Shown here: in pieces, positions 37,866 through 51,010 of the stretch
Position numbering within the stretch: position 1 is the first letter of the stretch
Layout: each line of letters begins with the position of its first letter
NCBI RefSeq assembly: GCF_025766255.1
Contig: NW_026516750.1
Span: 124,001 to 188,000, forward strand
Direction of reading: 5' to 3'
DNA from: Zychaea mexicana
Taxonomy: Eukaryota; Mucoromycota; Mucoromycetes; Mucorales; Lichtheimiaceae
Length of the DNA stretch: 64,000 nucleotides
Notes under the pieces: generated by a model
What the model saw: only the letters and a program-made list of their open reading frames with translations
Databases searched by the model: none
Told to the model about the DNA's origin: nothing
Program-made: the position numbers and the translations under genes

Positions 37866-38623
37866 GTCAAAATGCAGTAGAAAAGTACTCATCGCGCAAC
37901 ACGGAATGGGTTAATAGGAAACGAAGCGACATTTTGTATTTTCCTGATTTGCATTCGCATTCTTTACCACCAATGCTGGTTGAGGTGCAAAATGTTGTCA
38001 ATCGAACTTATATCCCCGAATGCAACAGTACTGCGGCAGCATCTTCCATAAAAATAATACAGATCCCATTGCTATCACGCTTTGCTTTAAATTCAAACGC
38101 ACCGGGGTACGACAACGCTTTCAAAGACTAATGATATATTTATCTTTATCAACGTCTTGCCATCCAAATGCTATGCGAAGGTCAGTTACATGATGACTCC
38201 TACGACGGTCAATAGAAGCAACAGCATCCTCGAGTCAATGGTTGTACTTAAATATGTGCTTCCCATACAGAAATGTTTGATCCAAGCCCTGGAAAGACGA
38301 TCCAACAGTGCAATTATTAAGTCTATTCCACAACACCGTTGCCGAAGATGAAATCAAGAAGGAAGAAGAAACCGTGGATATGCTCGCCGATGTTTGCCAA
38401 GAGACCATCAAGCAATTTAAGCAAATCCATAATATTTTAGAAGGTGCTATATTGTGAAAATCTAAAATGACAACTTTTTGATGAAAAATCCTGTAGCTAC
38501 GTTCCATATTTACAACTGCGTATTCCAGCGATCTCCTTCCGAATAGTAGCGCGAAATTATGCCAATGTTGGGTCTGTTTACACAGAAGCTTGTCTACAAA
38601 ATTTTGTCATTGATGCTCACTAG
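37866..38623 (+). pseudogene. Remnant of a Mucorales-type uncharacterised (PD-(D/E)XK-like) gene
   Basis: An acceptor at 37864-37865 leads into a frame with TEWVNRKRSDILYFPDLH and then PPMLVEVQNVVN. This Asp...Glu-x-Gln spacing recalls PD-(D/E)XK nuclease-like proteins that I associate with Mucorales genomes. Further on, another frame reads KPWKDDPTVQLLSLFHNTVA and later a third reads ARNYANVGSVYTEACLQNF, ending in TAG at 38621-38623. The parts are in different frames with stops between them. Either several introns or decay could explain this; decay is more likely given the neighbouring repeats. Family assignment is from memory and weak. Confidence 0.35.
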
Positions 38624-38634
38624 AAATTAAAGAA

Positions 38635-39630
38635 GAGAATTAGTACGCGGGCTGAAAAATCGAGACCAATCGGACTGAAAAATTCCGGCATTTTAGTAGT
38701 ATTCAGCCCGCTTTGTTAATGTGAAGGGCTCGAGCACTACGCGGGCTGAAGGATCTTATATATGATGTATTGTCTTCAAGCTACACCACCTTGATATGTG
38801 ATACAGATATATATCTCAATTAAAATAAGCTTATAGCTTACAGTCATGCAAAGGACAAATTTATGTGGCCAAAGCGATTCTGGTCTGGGCCACCGTAATA
38901 GCAATGAGAGCAAGCTTATAAAAAAAAGTAGTGGATGGCCAACAGTAATTCTACTTGGCCAATGTAATTTTATTAATGAGAGCAATCTTTTAATAAAGAA
39001 GCATCGCGATGACCAGCTGAATGTGACATTTGGCAGTGAATGCATCCAGTACATACTTAGCCACTGCACTTCTAACTGGAGCAATTTAATCGTATCAACA
39101 GTGATCAAGTTCATCAGAGAAAAGAAAAATGCCAATAAGATGTAATGAGCGTTTGGCGGTCGATCAAGACTTAATTGAAAAGGGACATGCGAAAGAAGAG
39201 TAATGAAGGAGACGTTAGGTGCTGGTGTATGATTACATTCGTTGATTTGAACCTACTGTGGTGTTACCCGATGCCAGTACTTTACGAGCTATCAGATTTA
39301 TCTCTAAACATGCATTATTTATCTAGCGTAACATATATTGAGCGTTCTGGCTGTGCATTCCATTGAGAATTATTGAATAATAAGAGATGTACTATCAAAT
39401 CAGAGTTGCTGGACATAGGACACACACTTTAAGTAAGCGTGAATAGGTGCTACATATTCTACTATTAAATATGGAATATGTCACAGAAATGGATATGAGT
39501 AGAGTACAAAACCATTCAGCCCGCGTAGTGCTCGAGCCCTTCACATTAACAAAGCGGGCTGAATACTACTAAAATGCCGGAAATTTTCAGTCCGATTGGT
39601 CTCGATTTTTCAGCCCGCGTACTAATTCTC
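38635..39630. mobile_element. Non-autonomous DNA transposon with 116-bp inverted ends
   Basis: Left (38635-38750) and right (39515-39630) ends are inverted copies with a single mismatch. They start GAGAATTAGTACGCGGGC. The flanks carry an 8-bp direct repeat TTAAAGAA (38627-38634 and 39631-39638), so the insertion is clean. An 8-bp duplication fits hAT, while such long inverted ends fit Mutator-like elements; the class is open. Within each end the motif GCGGGCTGAA occurs three times, once inverted. The 760-bp interior has short frames on both strands but no recognisable transposase. The near-identity of the ends implies recent insertion. Confidence 0.85.
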
Positions 39631-39638
39631 TTAAAGAA

Positions 39639-40258
39639 GCTTCAAAACGTGTCTACCCTTATTTCTAAGTTCTTGTTTCGTTTATTAAATGAGAAACTTA
39701 ATCCTTGCTGCTTTTTACAAAATGCGATTTGATTTATACCAATTATTTCGACATAAATCACAATATGATAACTCGTTGCATAAAAAGGTCAAAGTTATGA
39801 ACATCAGTTGCTGCTTTGAAGGTCGGAGACGATAATTAGGGATGCAGAGTATTTCTCAAAGCTTTTATAGCTGTTGCCTGGAGAGGCTTAAATTGAAAAG
39901 TATTCTTTAGCAGTATGAATGTTTCAGCTATCAGTACTGCATCAAAATAATCTTGTCATTCACGTAAACATTATTCGAACATCCGTCTTTTTGTTGCAGC
40001 CTACAAAAAATCGATCAGCCAACAGATAGTCCAATCAAAGCGAGTGTTGTGCCCCTCACCAAAGTCATCCCCAGCTTGGACGTCATTTGTCATTCTATTT
40101 CGTGTGAAATTATACACATTGAACTCAGTCGTCCTATATACGCTGCCGCATTAATCCGTTTGTTCATTTGTCATATTATCAACTATTCTTGTTCTTCTTC
40201 CCCCTCGTACCCTTTTTCTTTATTTGAAGTTCGAAATCCACTCATACACAAAACAATT
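39639..40258. other. Intergenic upstream of PEX4
   Basis: AT-rich promoter and 5' UTR region. No gene seen. Confidence 0.4.
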
Positions 40259-40927
40259 ATGGATACAGTGTCTCGACGATTATTGAAAGAGCTTCGTGAT
40301 TTCGATAAAGAAGCAGCATCACATCCCGAAATTCTCGAGCTGGCACCCGAGTCTGATCATGATTTAAGACAGTGGAAAGCACGTTTGGCTGGATTACCTG
40401 GCACACCTTATGAAGGTAAGAGGGGAACGTACGTCCACACAAATTGTATGCCCTAAACGGCTGAACCCGTGCTAAATGAATAAAATGAATGAAAAACACA
40501 ATAAAACAGGCGGTGTCTTTGACCTTTCAATTCAAATTCCACGCAACTACCCAATACATCCGCCTACAATGCAATTTACTACAAAGATCTGTCACCCTAA
40601 TGTTCATTTTAAGGTACAGTAGAGATAATTTTTACGCTGAGAAATACGATAAATGTACGTTTAAACTAAGCGATGTTATATGTGCTTATGTGCATGTGCC
40701 CATATAATTAATAGACAGGAGAGATTTGTTTGGATATTTTAAAGACGGAATGGTCTCCGGCGTGGACGCTTAAATCAACCGTACTTGCTGTTTCGTTATT
40801 GTTGTCCAATCCCGAGCCTTCTTCACCGCTAAACTGTGACGCAGCCAATTTGTTACGATGTGGCGACATGTTGGCGTATGAAAACTTGATCCGGATGTAT
40901 ACCCAACTTTACGCATTGCCAAAATAA
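40259..40927 (+). CDS. PEX4: Peroxisomal ubiquitin-conjugating enzyme E2 (Pex4)
   Basis: Exons 40259-40415, 40510-40613 and 40715-40927 give 157 residues, a complete UBC fold. Pex4 mono-ubiquitinates the import receptor Pex5 at the peroxisome so it can be recycled; it is held there by Pex22. The catalytic Cys is residue 92 in TGEICLDIL, after the HPN motif (KICHPNVHF). The Pex4 group rather than other E2s is suggested by ILKTEWSPAWTLKSTVLAV, LLSNPEPSSPLNCDAANLLR and the short C-terminus. The Pro-rich strand is FDLSIQIPRNYPIHPPTM. Introns are GT-AG. The ATG at 40259 starts directly with the E2 helix (RRLLKELRDF). Confidence 0.93.
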
Positions 40928-41219
40928 TAAAAAAGTAGAGTTGAAATGGTAATTTCGGGTTCTTGTTTGTCTTTACTTATGTGCAATTTGTTATATAGGA
41001 AAAAGAAGTGAAGAGGGCTATATGATGACCGAAGAAAAAGAAGGATGAGGGATAAAATGTACATAGAACGCAGCAGATTTGTTTTTCTTTTCTAAAATCA
41101 AGGTTTGGAGAAAAGGAAAAGGAAGAGGGACAGAGTGATTGCTGTAAAGAGAGGAAGAATATAGAGTGGTATATTTAAGTATGTTTTGCTTATTAGTGGA
41201 AGAAGAGAAAAGGTCATTA

Positions 41220-43471
41220 TCAACAAGCGACTGCTGGGCCAGGTGGGTGTGGATGGCGCCTGTTCTTGAGGATTGTAGCGTTGTCCATGTTGAGCTCAAA
41301 TGCAGCGGGCTTATGACGCTTGACTTGATCCTTCATGCGCTGCCTCTGTTGTTGTTGTTGTTGTTGCTTCTGCTGCTTCTGCTTCTGCTGCTGCTGTTGG
41401 GATGGTGGTTGCCGTATGGGCTGCTGCTCAGTCATGGGGTTGGATCGTTGCATTCCCTTATTCATGGCAATAAGCCTTTCTGCATTTTCAGCAAGTAATG
41501 CATCATCATCGTCTTCTTCGCCTTCATCAAATGCACCAGGATAGTTGTTGGGGATAGTGTTGCTGCTACCATTACCACCGCGTGAAGTACCTCTCCAAGT
41601 TCTCTCTTCGCCCATGCGCTGCACTGCATACGTAATGTCAAGTATTTCCTTGATGGATGGCACGCCTGGTGAAAACGCATCCTTCCGCCTTCCAGTTGAC
41701 TGGGGCGAGTCAAAGTCACTGACTGTGGAATTGGAAGTTGCCGCAGAAACCCGGCTCTGGAAAGAAAACTCGGTTGACGAGCGACCGTTTCCAGGCATAT
41801 TGCTAGGTTTGAGTGGTTTCTCGGTAACCCATGGGTGTTCCAAAAACTGTTCAATCGTATAGCGCTCGTTGGGATCGATACACAAAAGTCGAGTGATCAG
41901 ATCCTTGGCAGCATCGGAAATGGGATCCCACCATGGGCTTAAGAAGGCATATTGTCCGTGGGCAACTTTGTCGGTCAGTGCATGGATCGATTCGTCATAG
42001 AATGGCGGGAAGCCACACAGCATGGTGTACAGTACACAGCCAAGGGCCCACATGTCCACCGCCTTCGAATAACGCTGATCGCGCACGATCTCGGGTGCTG
42101 TGTATCCGACCGTTCCGCAGGGCGTCCAAGTTGATGAATTGTAGATCACCTTGGACAGTCCAAAGTCGGCAAGTTTAACGTTGCCGATGCCTCCTCCACC
42201 AACATTTCTGACAAAAACTCCTTCGTCTTCCTTGTTTTCATCGAAACCATGTCCGGCTCGACGGTGTGGCGAGGATGGAATGTACGCAATTGGATCGAAC
42301 AAGATGTTTTCTGGTTTGATATCGCTGTATTCGATACGTTAGACCATACCGCATCATGATAGAGAGCATAAAAAAGAAAAAGAGACTTCTTACCGGTGGA
42401 CGACACCGCATTCATGGAGATGGCGAACAGCATGTGCTACCTGCGTAATGACGTGACGTGCAAGGGCTTCGCTGAAATACGTCAGTTTAACAATACGGTG
42501 GAATAGTTCGCCGCCTTCACAGAGCTCAAGGACAAGGTAGTAGTGCTCCTTGGATTCAGTGAACTGTATCAACTGAACAATATTGTCATGCTTAACATTG
42601 TGCATGATTTGGACCTCCTTGAGGATGTTTGCTCTCTGAGTATCAGAAAAAAGGCGAGTGTCGATTAATATAATGATACAGCAGTAGAATAAGCAATAAG
42701 GTATTCCAATTTTAAAGTTCGACTAGATACCTCTGTAGCTCTTGGCTTTTTCTTCATACTTGGGTGGAGATGGCTCTATATATTACCCTAAACATGAGCG
42801 TCCCGATCGTGTTTATGTGCATCAGCCATCAAGACAGTATTCTTGACTTGCCTCGTTCACATCGGGATCATGTTTGCGCACAACCTTAATCGCCACTTTC
42901 CGCCCAGTTCGGATATCGCGCGCCTTGTAGACATTCGAGAATGCGCCGCTGTTATGTTCATAAAAGTCAATAAAATCCTGGGCACTATTTGCTTGTGTAG
43001 CCGTACGGGTAAGACAAGAAAAAGGGTAAAACGCAATAATATCACTACTACTCACTCTCCCAGCTTCTTGATGATTTCGTATTGCTCCAATCCAGGATAT
43101 GCGGGTAATCGAACCTTTCGTTGTCGTTCCTCTTCAACCAATCTGGATGCCATCTCTGCAGCTCGTTGGCGTTCTTCATCCACTACAGCATAGTTGACTT
43201 CCATAGCGGCAGCAGTAGACGGAGGGTTCGTCTGACGTTGCCGACGACGATGGCCACCTTGTGCAGGAGGCACAAACCCGCCACCTGTTGCCGCTGGATC
43301 GTTGTCTCCGGTTGAAGAGTAATCTCTGCTAATGCGAATCATATCGTTGTCGTATTCGATAACGTTCACTGGCTGTCTATTTCTGTTGCTGTTGGCGTTG
43401 TTTCTTCTTTCTGGTCGAGGATCCTGTTGCTTATTTCGTAGTCGAAAAAGGCTTCTAATTTGTGTCAACAT
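41220..43471 (-). CDS. RCK2: MAPK-activated / CaMK-type Ser/Thr kinase (Rck2/Srk1-like)
   Basis: Five minus-strand exons: 43056-43471, 42852-42948, 42731-42745, 42394-42635 and 41220-42324, giving 624 residues. Kinase landmarks in order: glycine loop LGDGAFSNVYKA (joined across exons 1 and 2), VAIKVVRKHD, NILKEVQIMHNVKHDNIVQL, VVHRDIKPENILFDP, ADFGLSK and CGTVGYTAPEIVRDQRYSKA. The insert GVFVRNVGGGGIGNVKLAD before DFG and FLSPWWDPISDAAKDLI are typical of fungal Rck1/Rck2/Srk1 kinases, which act under the Hog1/Sty1 stress MAPK. The N-terminal 130 residues are basic and disordered; the C-terminus has a poly-Q/K run. Exon 3 is a 15-nt microexon and intron 2 starts GCAAGT (GC-AG); these two calls are the least certain. 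Confidence 0.88.
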
Positions 43472-46432
43472 TGGATTATAAGATGGGGATAGATAGTCTG
43501 AAAGAAAAAATAACACTAGAAACAAGTGGATAAAAGAAAAGCAAAAAGAGGAAGAGAGAAGGCGCACAAAATATATACAAGACAAAAAAGAGAGAGAGAG
43601 AGAGAGAAAGGGAGCTAAACAACTAACAGATAGTACAGATGATTGTTGATGATGGCGCTTGCACTTTGTGTCGGGCTGTCCATTCATTTTTGTTTCTAAA
43701 GGCGAACTTTCCTTTTCTGCAAATGACGACAGGGCTAAATGCTCACCCCACTCAACCTTCTCTTGCCCGCACTTACTGTCCGCATTGTATCACACACTCA
43801 AAAAAAGGCCGCAGCCCGCATGATTTTACCCAAACAACAACAACAGCACTACTGAACGGTTTCATCTTTTAAGCTACATTCCTCATCACCACAAATATTT
43901 GCCAGAAAAACCTTTATGGCCGGTTCCTGGAGATTTTCTCTCTTACTTTTCTGACACTATCAAGGGATTCTGTTGTTTTGTCGCTCCGTCTGTTGTGTGT
44001 TTTTATGTTTATCATTACTGTACTAGTATTATTAATGACATTATAAATTATTTTCCTCTTCAGGTCACCAGACCATGCGACAAGTTATATCAAGTGGGTC
44101 GGGGGTGGTGGCGGTGTGTGTGCGTCGAAGTAGAAGAAAAGGGGAGTGATCATCGTCATACAATATAGGGTAGCTTCAATGAGATAAAAAGCACGGACGT
44201 CTATGACATGTCAAAGAAGGGAGACAGGGCAGACAGAAATGAAGGGAAAGACTAAAAAAGAGAGGACAATATTGGTTTCGCGTGACAAAGTATGATGTTC
44301 ACTAAGCTAGGATATGAAATCATAGACTACTAGTAGTACAGAGCCATAACGTTGTCACCATAATCATCATTCTAATGGCTGATGCTAAAGCTTAATTCAT
44401 ATACTATCCATGTCCGCTAGAGCAAGACTGAAAAAATATATATATCGGATTTAACACAGCGCCAGAGTTGCTCTAGTTATCATGCGCTACATGCTTCATA
44501 TCGACAGCTTATATCAACAACTCCATTACGGGTGGAATACATATCAAGACTTTGCACTGAAGTAAAAAGAAAAGCTACTCCCATGATCTTATATTTTATT
44601 CGACAATCTTAGTTTTACCGCTAGAGCCTCATCACCTTTTATTCTCCTGTCAGAATGTACATAATAGGTCCTTTAGAAAGACCAGCACGTAGCATGTGTG
44701 TGTGCATATGGTGAGGGCTCCACAGAAACCTACAAAGTTTGCATAAGGCCAGCAGCAGCATGCACCCACCGTGAGGGGCGTGTTCCCTTTTCCATCACGT
44801 TCTACCCTGTTAAAAGAGCTGTCTATTTCGTTCGACAGCAACACAACAGGCACACCTGATCATCCTATATGGCAGGTCATCAGATAGAGAAAGAACTGAA
44901 GGGAAAAGGTATCTCGCTTTTGGCGTCACTTGCAGCACTAAACCGTAAAAATCTCTGCCGGGATCGTGATTCCGTTCGCCGTCTTTTAGGCATAGTCCTA
45001 GAATACTAGAAGTATACAGTGAATTCAACATTATCATCCGTTGGATCATTATACATATATTTAAAGAAGCTGATTGCTATATTAAATAAGCGTGTGTTGC
45101 ATAGACATGTATTTGACACCGTAGTATCTATGATGCAATTATATTCTCGACTTTCTTGCTTTTTGCTACGTAGGGGAGAGTACATGTAAAAGGTCGTTTA
45201 TCTCACTCTGCGATGATGTTGGGAAGGGCAGTGTCGACGAGTCCATTATTTTTAGTGTGGGAAAGAAGGAAAACTAGCCATGTTGTCTTTAATAATCAAT
45301 CATCAAGGAAACTATTGAGTGTTATGTATGCAATTTACATCCATCATTCGACAAGAATCTGCTATTATAGTAGTGGCAAGATACAGAAAAAGATGCATGC
45401 GCTAACGCCGTTTAAGTAATTGTGGGATTTCATGCAATAATATGATTAAGCAAACTTTAATTATAAAAGCGTAATTATGCAGCAAAAAGAAGTTTAGTAT
45501 AGACATACAGCCTAGCTCGTAAGAAAGTGTCATTCTGCGTGCACATGAGAGCTCAGTTTTCTTTTACACAAATACCCACTAAAAACGACATGTGGTATGT
45601 GCTTGATCCACTGGAAGACGATTGAGTTATGTGCATTGATCATAAATGTATCTCATGTAACATATGGCTTATCCTTTTCGTTACCACTATGTATCAATGC
45701 ACCTTCCAGGGATTAGTAGTGACATGTGTAAGGTAAATTAAAGAGCATGTGTGTTTTTCGCTCTAGTCGGTATAAAGTCAATCTCATCCTCGCTTTTCAA
45801 CATCACTATACATATGAGACGTAAATACCTCTTCTTTCTTCAGTAAAGTATACAGCTTCGATGGTATTTAAATCGGTAATTTACTGTATGCTGTGTACAT
45901 TAGCAGCGCGAATCTTCACATAATGGCGCTTTGGCCAACGTCTGTGTATCACTTTTTGCATCATGATTAGGTGATATGTATGTAGACGAAATGGTTAGTA
46001 AAGGCTATATGTACACTGTTCTTTTAGGCCTAATAGGATTGATTCTCACGCATCAGCAGCATGTGTCCTGCCAGTTTTGGAGATATGATCATGGTGAGCA
46101 AAACTGTCGTCATTGACATTCTGTCATCGGGAAAAAGAAAACAGCTCACCGTCGCACGATCATCATTATCAGGCTCGTTCCAGCGAGAAGAAATGGGCTA
46201 AACTATCTTTAGTTGATTTTCCAACAGTATTGGTATTAAACTTTCTTATTGAATCTTTTGTCCACAGATTCATGAGCATTATCACAGAGCCAATACCTCC
46301 ACACACAAGCACACGGGCCAATTTTTGGTTAAGATAAAAGCTTTAATCCAGAAGACGATATAGTGGAAATCGTATAAAAAAAACATAAAAAAGAAGAAGC
46401 ATATATGGCTGTAAAAATAACAAAGAAACAAC
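43472..46432. other. 3-kb intergenic stretch, no gene recognised
   Basis: Upstream of the RCK2-type gene and downstream of SEC1. It has an (AG)n tract at about 43590-43610. Several short frames show no domain. No tRNA seen. Confidence 0.4.
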
Positions 46433-49400
46433 TTATTTTTTTGAGTTTTTAGATGATCGAGAAGGCACCGGCGATGCAGGCGCTGTTTTAGAGGACGATG
46501 TTGAGGACAGGTGGATATTGGTTGTGTACGTAGGAACCACAGGCTCTGGAGCTGGAGGTGCTTTGGTAAGATCACTAAGGGCTTCGACAAATCCATCGGG
46601 AGTGATGATATGTGTAGAGCCTAGTGTATAATTTTTTTTTAATTAGCAGGTCTTCCAAAATAATAATAATAACAACAGTGCTGACTTACCAATATATACG
46701 TCGCGATCAAAGGTTTGCGAAAGCTCATATGCCGATCTCATTTCGGAGTATGTCATACCGCCTGCAATAAAGATGATGACTGGCGGACCCGAAGGTGGTT
46801 TAGGTGGTGCCTAAAAGGAATATAACAAGTTTGGTTGAGTGCATAGTCTTATACCTTTCATTCTTTTTTATTTTTATCTGGTCTCACACGTAAACAGAAA
46901 GGTGAACACTTACATTCTTTGAAGTGGACTTTTTGTGCCATTGCGTCTTGTACACACGCAATTGTAAACCTTCTTTGGGTGAATGGGAAGAGTCACGGCG
47001 CAAATCTTCGGGTCTAGCTATCCGCAAAAGAGGGAATAAGCTCTGATCGATCGTTTCTTTGATATGGCCCTGTCAAGGATGTATTAGTTGTATCTACGTG
47101 AAGACATGGCCCGTATATAGTTTATCTACCTCAGTTACACGCTTCACAACAGGAACATAGCGCGACAAATCAAAAGGCACATCTTCTTGTTGATTAACAG
47201 TTACACTTTCACGCTTCTTTCGATGCCAGCGAGAAGATTTTTCACCTTGCTTGCTAGCCGATTTAGAAAGCTGTACGCCCAGATAAGACAAGTTATCAAT
47301 GGCATCCTTGTACTTTTTATCAAGACGTGCGTGCGCCAATAACAATTCAAGCTCCTCTGGATCAACCTTGTCACAAGTGGCAAACCATAACATAATCAGA
47401 CGTGACTTTATGGTCTGGCTTTAAGTGTGAGAGTAAATGTAAACATATTATTTTAGATGACAAAACATATATCATTGAAAATGCATCTTTTGCCCCCTTC
47501 ATGATTTCAAATTTCCTCTTTTTTTTTTTACCTTGTGTATGGATCATCTAGAATTGGCAACAGCTCGTCGACCAAATGTTTCGGAACGCTCTTGTCTGGA
47601 GTTTCACCACATGCCATATTCTAAAGTGTAAAGCAACGAGTGTTTTTAGGCAAAAGTGAGGGAACAGAGAAATCAGTAACAAAGTGGCTTTTTTCTTTCT
47701 TTTGTCTTCACGAGTTTGTGTCGGCAGAAATCATAGGCAATATATTACCTGTTCAAGAAGACCGATGGCATCCAAGTTTTGCTCACGAAATTCAGACATG
47801 CAGTCGCTGGCAATAGTCATATGTGCAGAAAACTAAGCATTTCGAGTCCACGATGAGTACGTGAGTATATATGCATATGCTTATTTGTTCATCAGAACCA
47901 AAGCACTGATACAGATGTATATGTCATCTCAAGCTTGCCTTGGTCTTCATCTCTTGGAACTGCGGCAGATTTGCAATCATGTGCTTCATATCATTTAAGC
48001 TTTTAACGGATGCGTGACTAAAAATTGTATTTTCCTTTGAGTTCAGTATGTTTCTTTTTTTTTCTCTTGTCTGTGACAGAGACAAAACAAACACGCTCCT
48101 TTTTCTTGTCTCTCTTTCCCCTACTAACCCTCCAGATCCACCATCGTTTTCCGCCATAAATTTGTTGAAATCGTCAATAAGTTGCTCTGTTGTGATAGCA
48201 ATATGCGTATGACGGATCGAGGTATAAACACTGTCTTGGTCGTTCAACTGAGTTTCTTGATCTTTAGTGGTGCCATCCTCTTGTGTATATTCGTAAGAGT
48301 ATTTCAAACCACTTGGCGTTTCTTCCACATTAAGTAAATCGGCTACCATGGCTTGATAGGTGAACTCGTGCAAAAGCGGGGATACGGGGTCAATTGTACG
48401 GTCTAACAAAATAATTGTACCGCTTGGCATGGGTGGATCTCGTGGGGGCTATTACAGCAACATACACAATACGCGTTAATAGCCTCTTTTTTCTCCTCAC
48501 TGTTTGGATTCTTTCATTTTTATTTACCGGAAACTTGGGGTTGATTTTACAGAATTCATCCAATTGTTTCTGTAAGGCTTTGGCTAAATGCCATGGGATA
48601 TTTCGGTTGACAGCGCCTTGTACATCCAATGGGCGATGGTATCTGATAAGTGGGTTTTCACCTAATGATACACATACGCACAATAACTTATAGCGATATT
48701 TATCGTTCCAAACAGGTTAATACCTTCATGTGCATGTACATACAAGATATGAGCAAGAGCGAGATGCCCTCCCTTTCTTTTCTTTTCATTTCTTTCCAGA
48801 GCAATAACCTACCTGCTTTGCCACATCATCTAGGTCTCCACCAATTTTGCTCGCTGAGTTTGTCCAGTCTTCGCTGGTACCTCGGTCGCTGAACAATGTA
48901 AAGAACTTTTGTGAATCATCCAAAGCAAACACTGCGGGTTCGCGTACTATTTGCCAATGTACATTATCGTGCATTAGTTTCCCACTATATCTTTCCCGCT
49001 AATTCTCCTGCTCTTTCTTACCAATAAAATCCATATACATGTCCTTTAGGCTCTTGACAAGGTCCTGCACATTGGCCTCTTTTAATCTTCGAGAAAGATC
49101 CTTTAACAAATTCGTTTCCAAGCCTATTTATAATAAATCTAGTGCTAAGTAAATCATTTCTCTATAACGTATTCCTATCTAGATATAGTTACTGTACCTT
49201 GGATAAAAAAAACGTGAGCTGCAGCATACATTGGACCACCACTACGAGCCAAGTCATCTACCAATCGTCGACAAGAATCCTCGCACGGGGTCAAGATATA
49301 TAGTGCTTCAACACTTGGATATGGTTGTCTCGACTTCTCTATATTCTCCACCACTATTGTTTTTTTAAGAAATTTTCCAAGTTTAGCATGATACGAAGGG

Positions 49401-49825
49401 TTCGAAAAAGATCATCAGTACTTCAACAAAGACGAATAACTTGCCAGTAACCTAGCAAAAACAAACAGTGTACACGGATACACGCAGATATGAGATTTAA
49501 TATATTTGTTTTAATAGCTAGAGCACTTATTGAAAAAATATATGTATGCAAAACTTACGTTTTCCTCCAAAATATCATACATTTTACATGCTGAATTCAA
49601 GATTTTCAGGGACAAGCTATCGACCACGACTAATTTCCACCGTCCAGCCGGCTGAACGGACTTGATGATTTCCAAGAATCCTATCATTATATACGGTTCC
49701 AGTTGTAAGAAAACGTCGAGATGAAAGAGCACGTCAAATTCGAGAAGGTATATTCAGAGAAGAGATTGCATACGGGTTCTTAAAATCTGGTCGACTCCAT
49801 TTCGTATAGTGACTTTTGTGGACAT
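46433..49825 (-). CDS. SEC1: Sec1/Munc18 family exocytic syntaxin-binding protein
   Basis: Fifteen minus-strand exons: 49774-49825, 49559-49680, 49445-49451, 49198-49353, 49022-49123, 48813-48946, 48528-48686, 48129-48448, 47939-48017, 47749-47832, 47532-47620, 47130-47418, 46914-47069, 46690-46810 and 46433-46620. They sum to 685 residues with every junction in phase. SM proteins clamp syntaxin and promote SNARE assembly at the plasma membrane. Landmarks: WKLVVVDSLSLKILNSACKM, PSVEALYILTPCEDSCRRLV, SLGENPLIRYHRPLDVQG, GTIILLDRTIDPVSPLLHEF, TYQAMVADLL, NLPQFQEM and PPVIIFIAGGMTYSEMRSAY. Exon 3 is only 7 nt, and the introns after exons 3 and 9 use GC donors (GCAAGT, GCAAGC). A Ser/Lys-rich tail ends the protein. 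Confidence 0.93.
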
Positions 49826-50640
49826 GGCTACTAACTTGTGAAAAGGTTTAAGAAAGCGGAAACTCCTGCAGTCGGGCCTCTTTTTGCCACTTCTGCAACA
49901 CTGTCATTTTTTTCGTTGCCCGCGCCATTGGATCGAACATCTCCCCATTATTTTAAAGTTTTACATAACTTCTTGTTTTCCAGTCTGACACGCCGAGCTT
50001 CAATGGCTTTATCCTGTTGACGCACATCACAATCTTCATCAGGCTATTTTTTTATGGTCTGAGATCTTGTTGAGAGTGACTATTTCGAATAGATACATGT
50101 AAATCACACAGTGCATGGATCAGTTTACAGTGAACCCTTAATAAATCCAACCGACGATCTCTTTTATTAGAAAACGTTGTATTTGTTGAAATACGAAATC
50201 ATTGAATCAGGATACATAAGAGCTCTCATACAGATTACCAATTAACATACTCAGCAGAAATAGTGATATTAAAATGAGGATTGTAATTGTAGAGGGTGGA
50301 TGTATTGGGGGTCTATCGTATTTTATTATCAATATTACCGTAGGAGACAATAATACCACGGATAATAATACTATCGCCTCCGACGAGAGAATTGCACTTT
50401 TCCAAAACTATATGGACTGAAAAAGCGCTGCAGGTCTCAATTATAGACACAAGATAGAGGGAAATGAAAAAAAGAAGGCCCAGGAATCTACGATACATCT
50501 TCACGTCATCCTCGCTGACCGTACAATACCAAAGATGACATCAAAGTCGCGAAAATAACGACTTATTACAAGACTTTGAATGCATGTCGATTAGTGTCGC
50601 TGCACGCAGAGTTACATTGCTTTATTCAACTGACAAACGA
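49826..50640. other. Intergenic upstream of SEC1
   Basis: SEC1 promoter, then AT-rich sequence. No gene seen. Confidence 0.4.
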
Positions 50641-50649
50641 CGCGTTAAT

Positions 50650-51010
50650 CAATGAACCAAAGCATACAGCAATAGCAAAGATGTATTTCCGGGTTCATCC
50701 AAAAAGACTGGTGTCGAATCAAAGCCTACTGATGAGCATACAGTTTTTGTCTTTGAAAAGATTCATGAACAGCCAACAATTAGCTGTAATGATGTCACTG
50801 ACTTACTTTGTCAACATTTTAAAGAGTTGGCTATCACCAGCCGTGCTAATAACGACCATATGCGCAAGAAATGTCATTACAAACGGTAAAGTCGTCAACT
50901 TGTTGCTCGTGATGATACAACTATATACAGCGGTACGGATCTGTGTCAACCTGATTGGTAATTGGAATCATAAGTCATTGATCCAGAGCCTACAAATTCT
51001 CAACAGGCAA
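50650..51010 (+). pseudogene. Possible degenerate transposase N-terminus
   Basis: One frame reads TVFVFEKIHEQPTISCNDV, then LCQHFKELAITSRANNDHMR before stops. This resembles the helix-turn-helix region of Tc1/mariner-type transposases. No DDE domain follows and stops interrupt the frame on both sides. The longer open frame in another phase (50576-51058) has no recognisable domain. Weak call. Confidence 0.3.
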
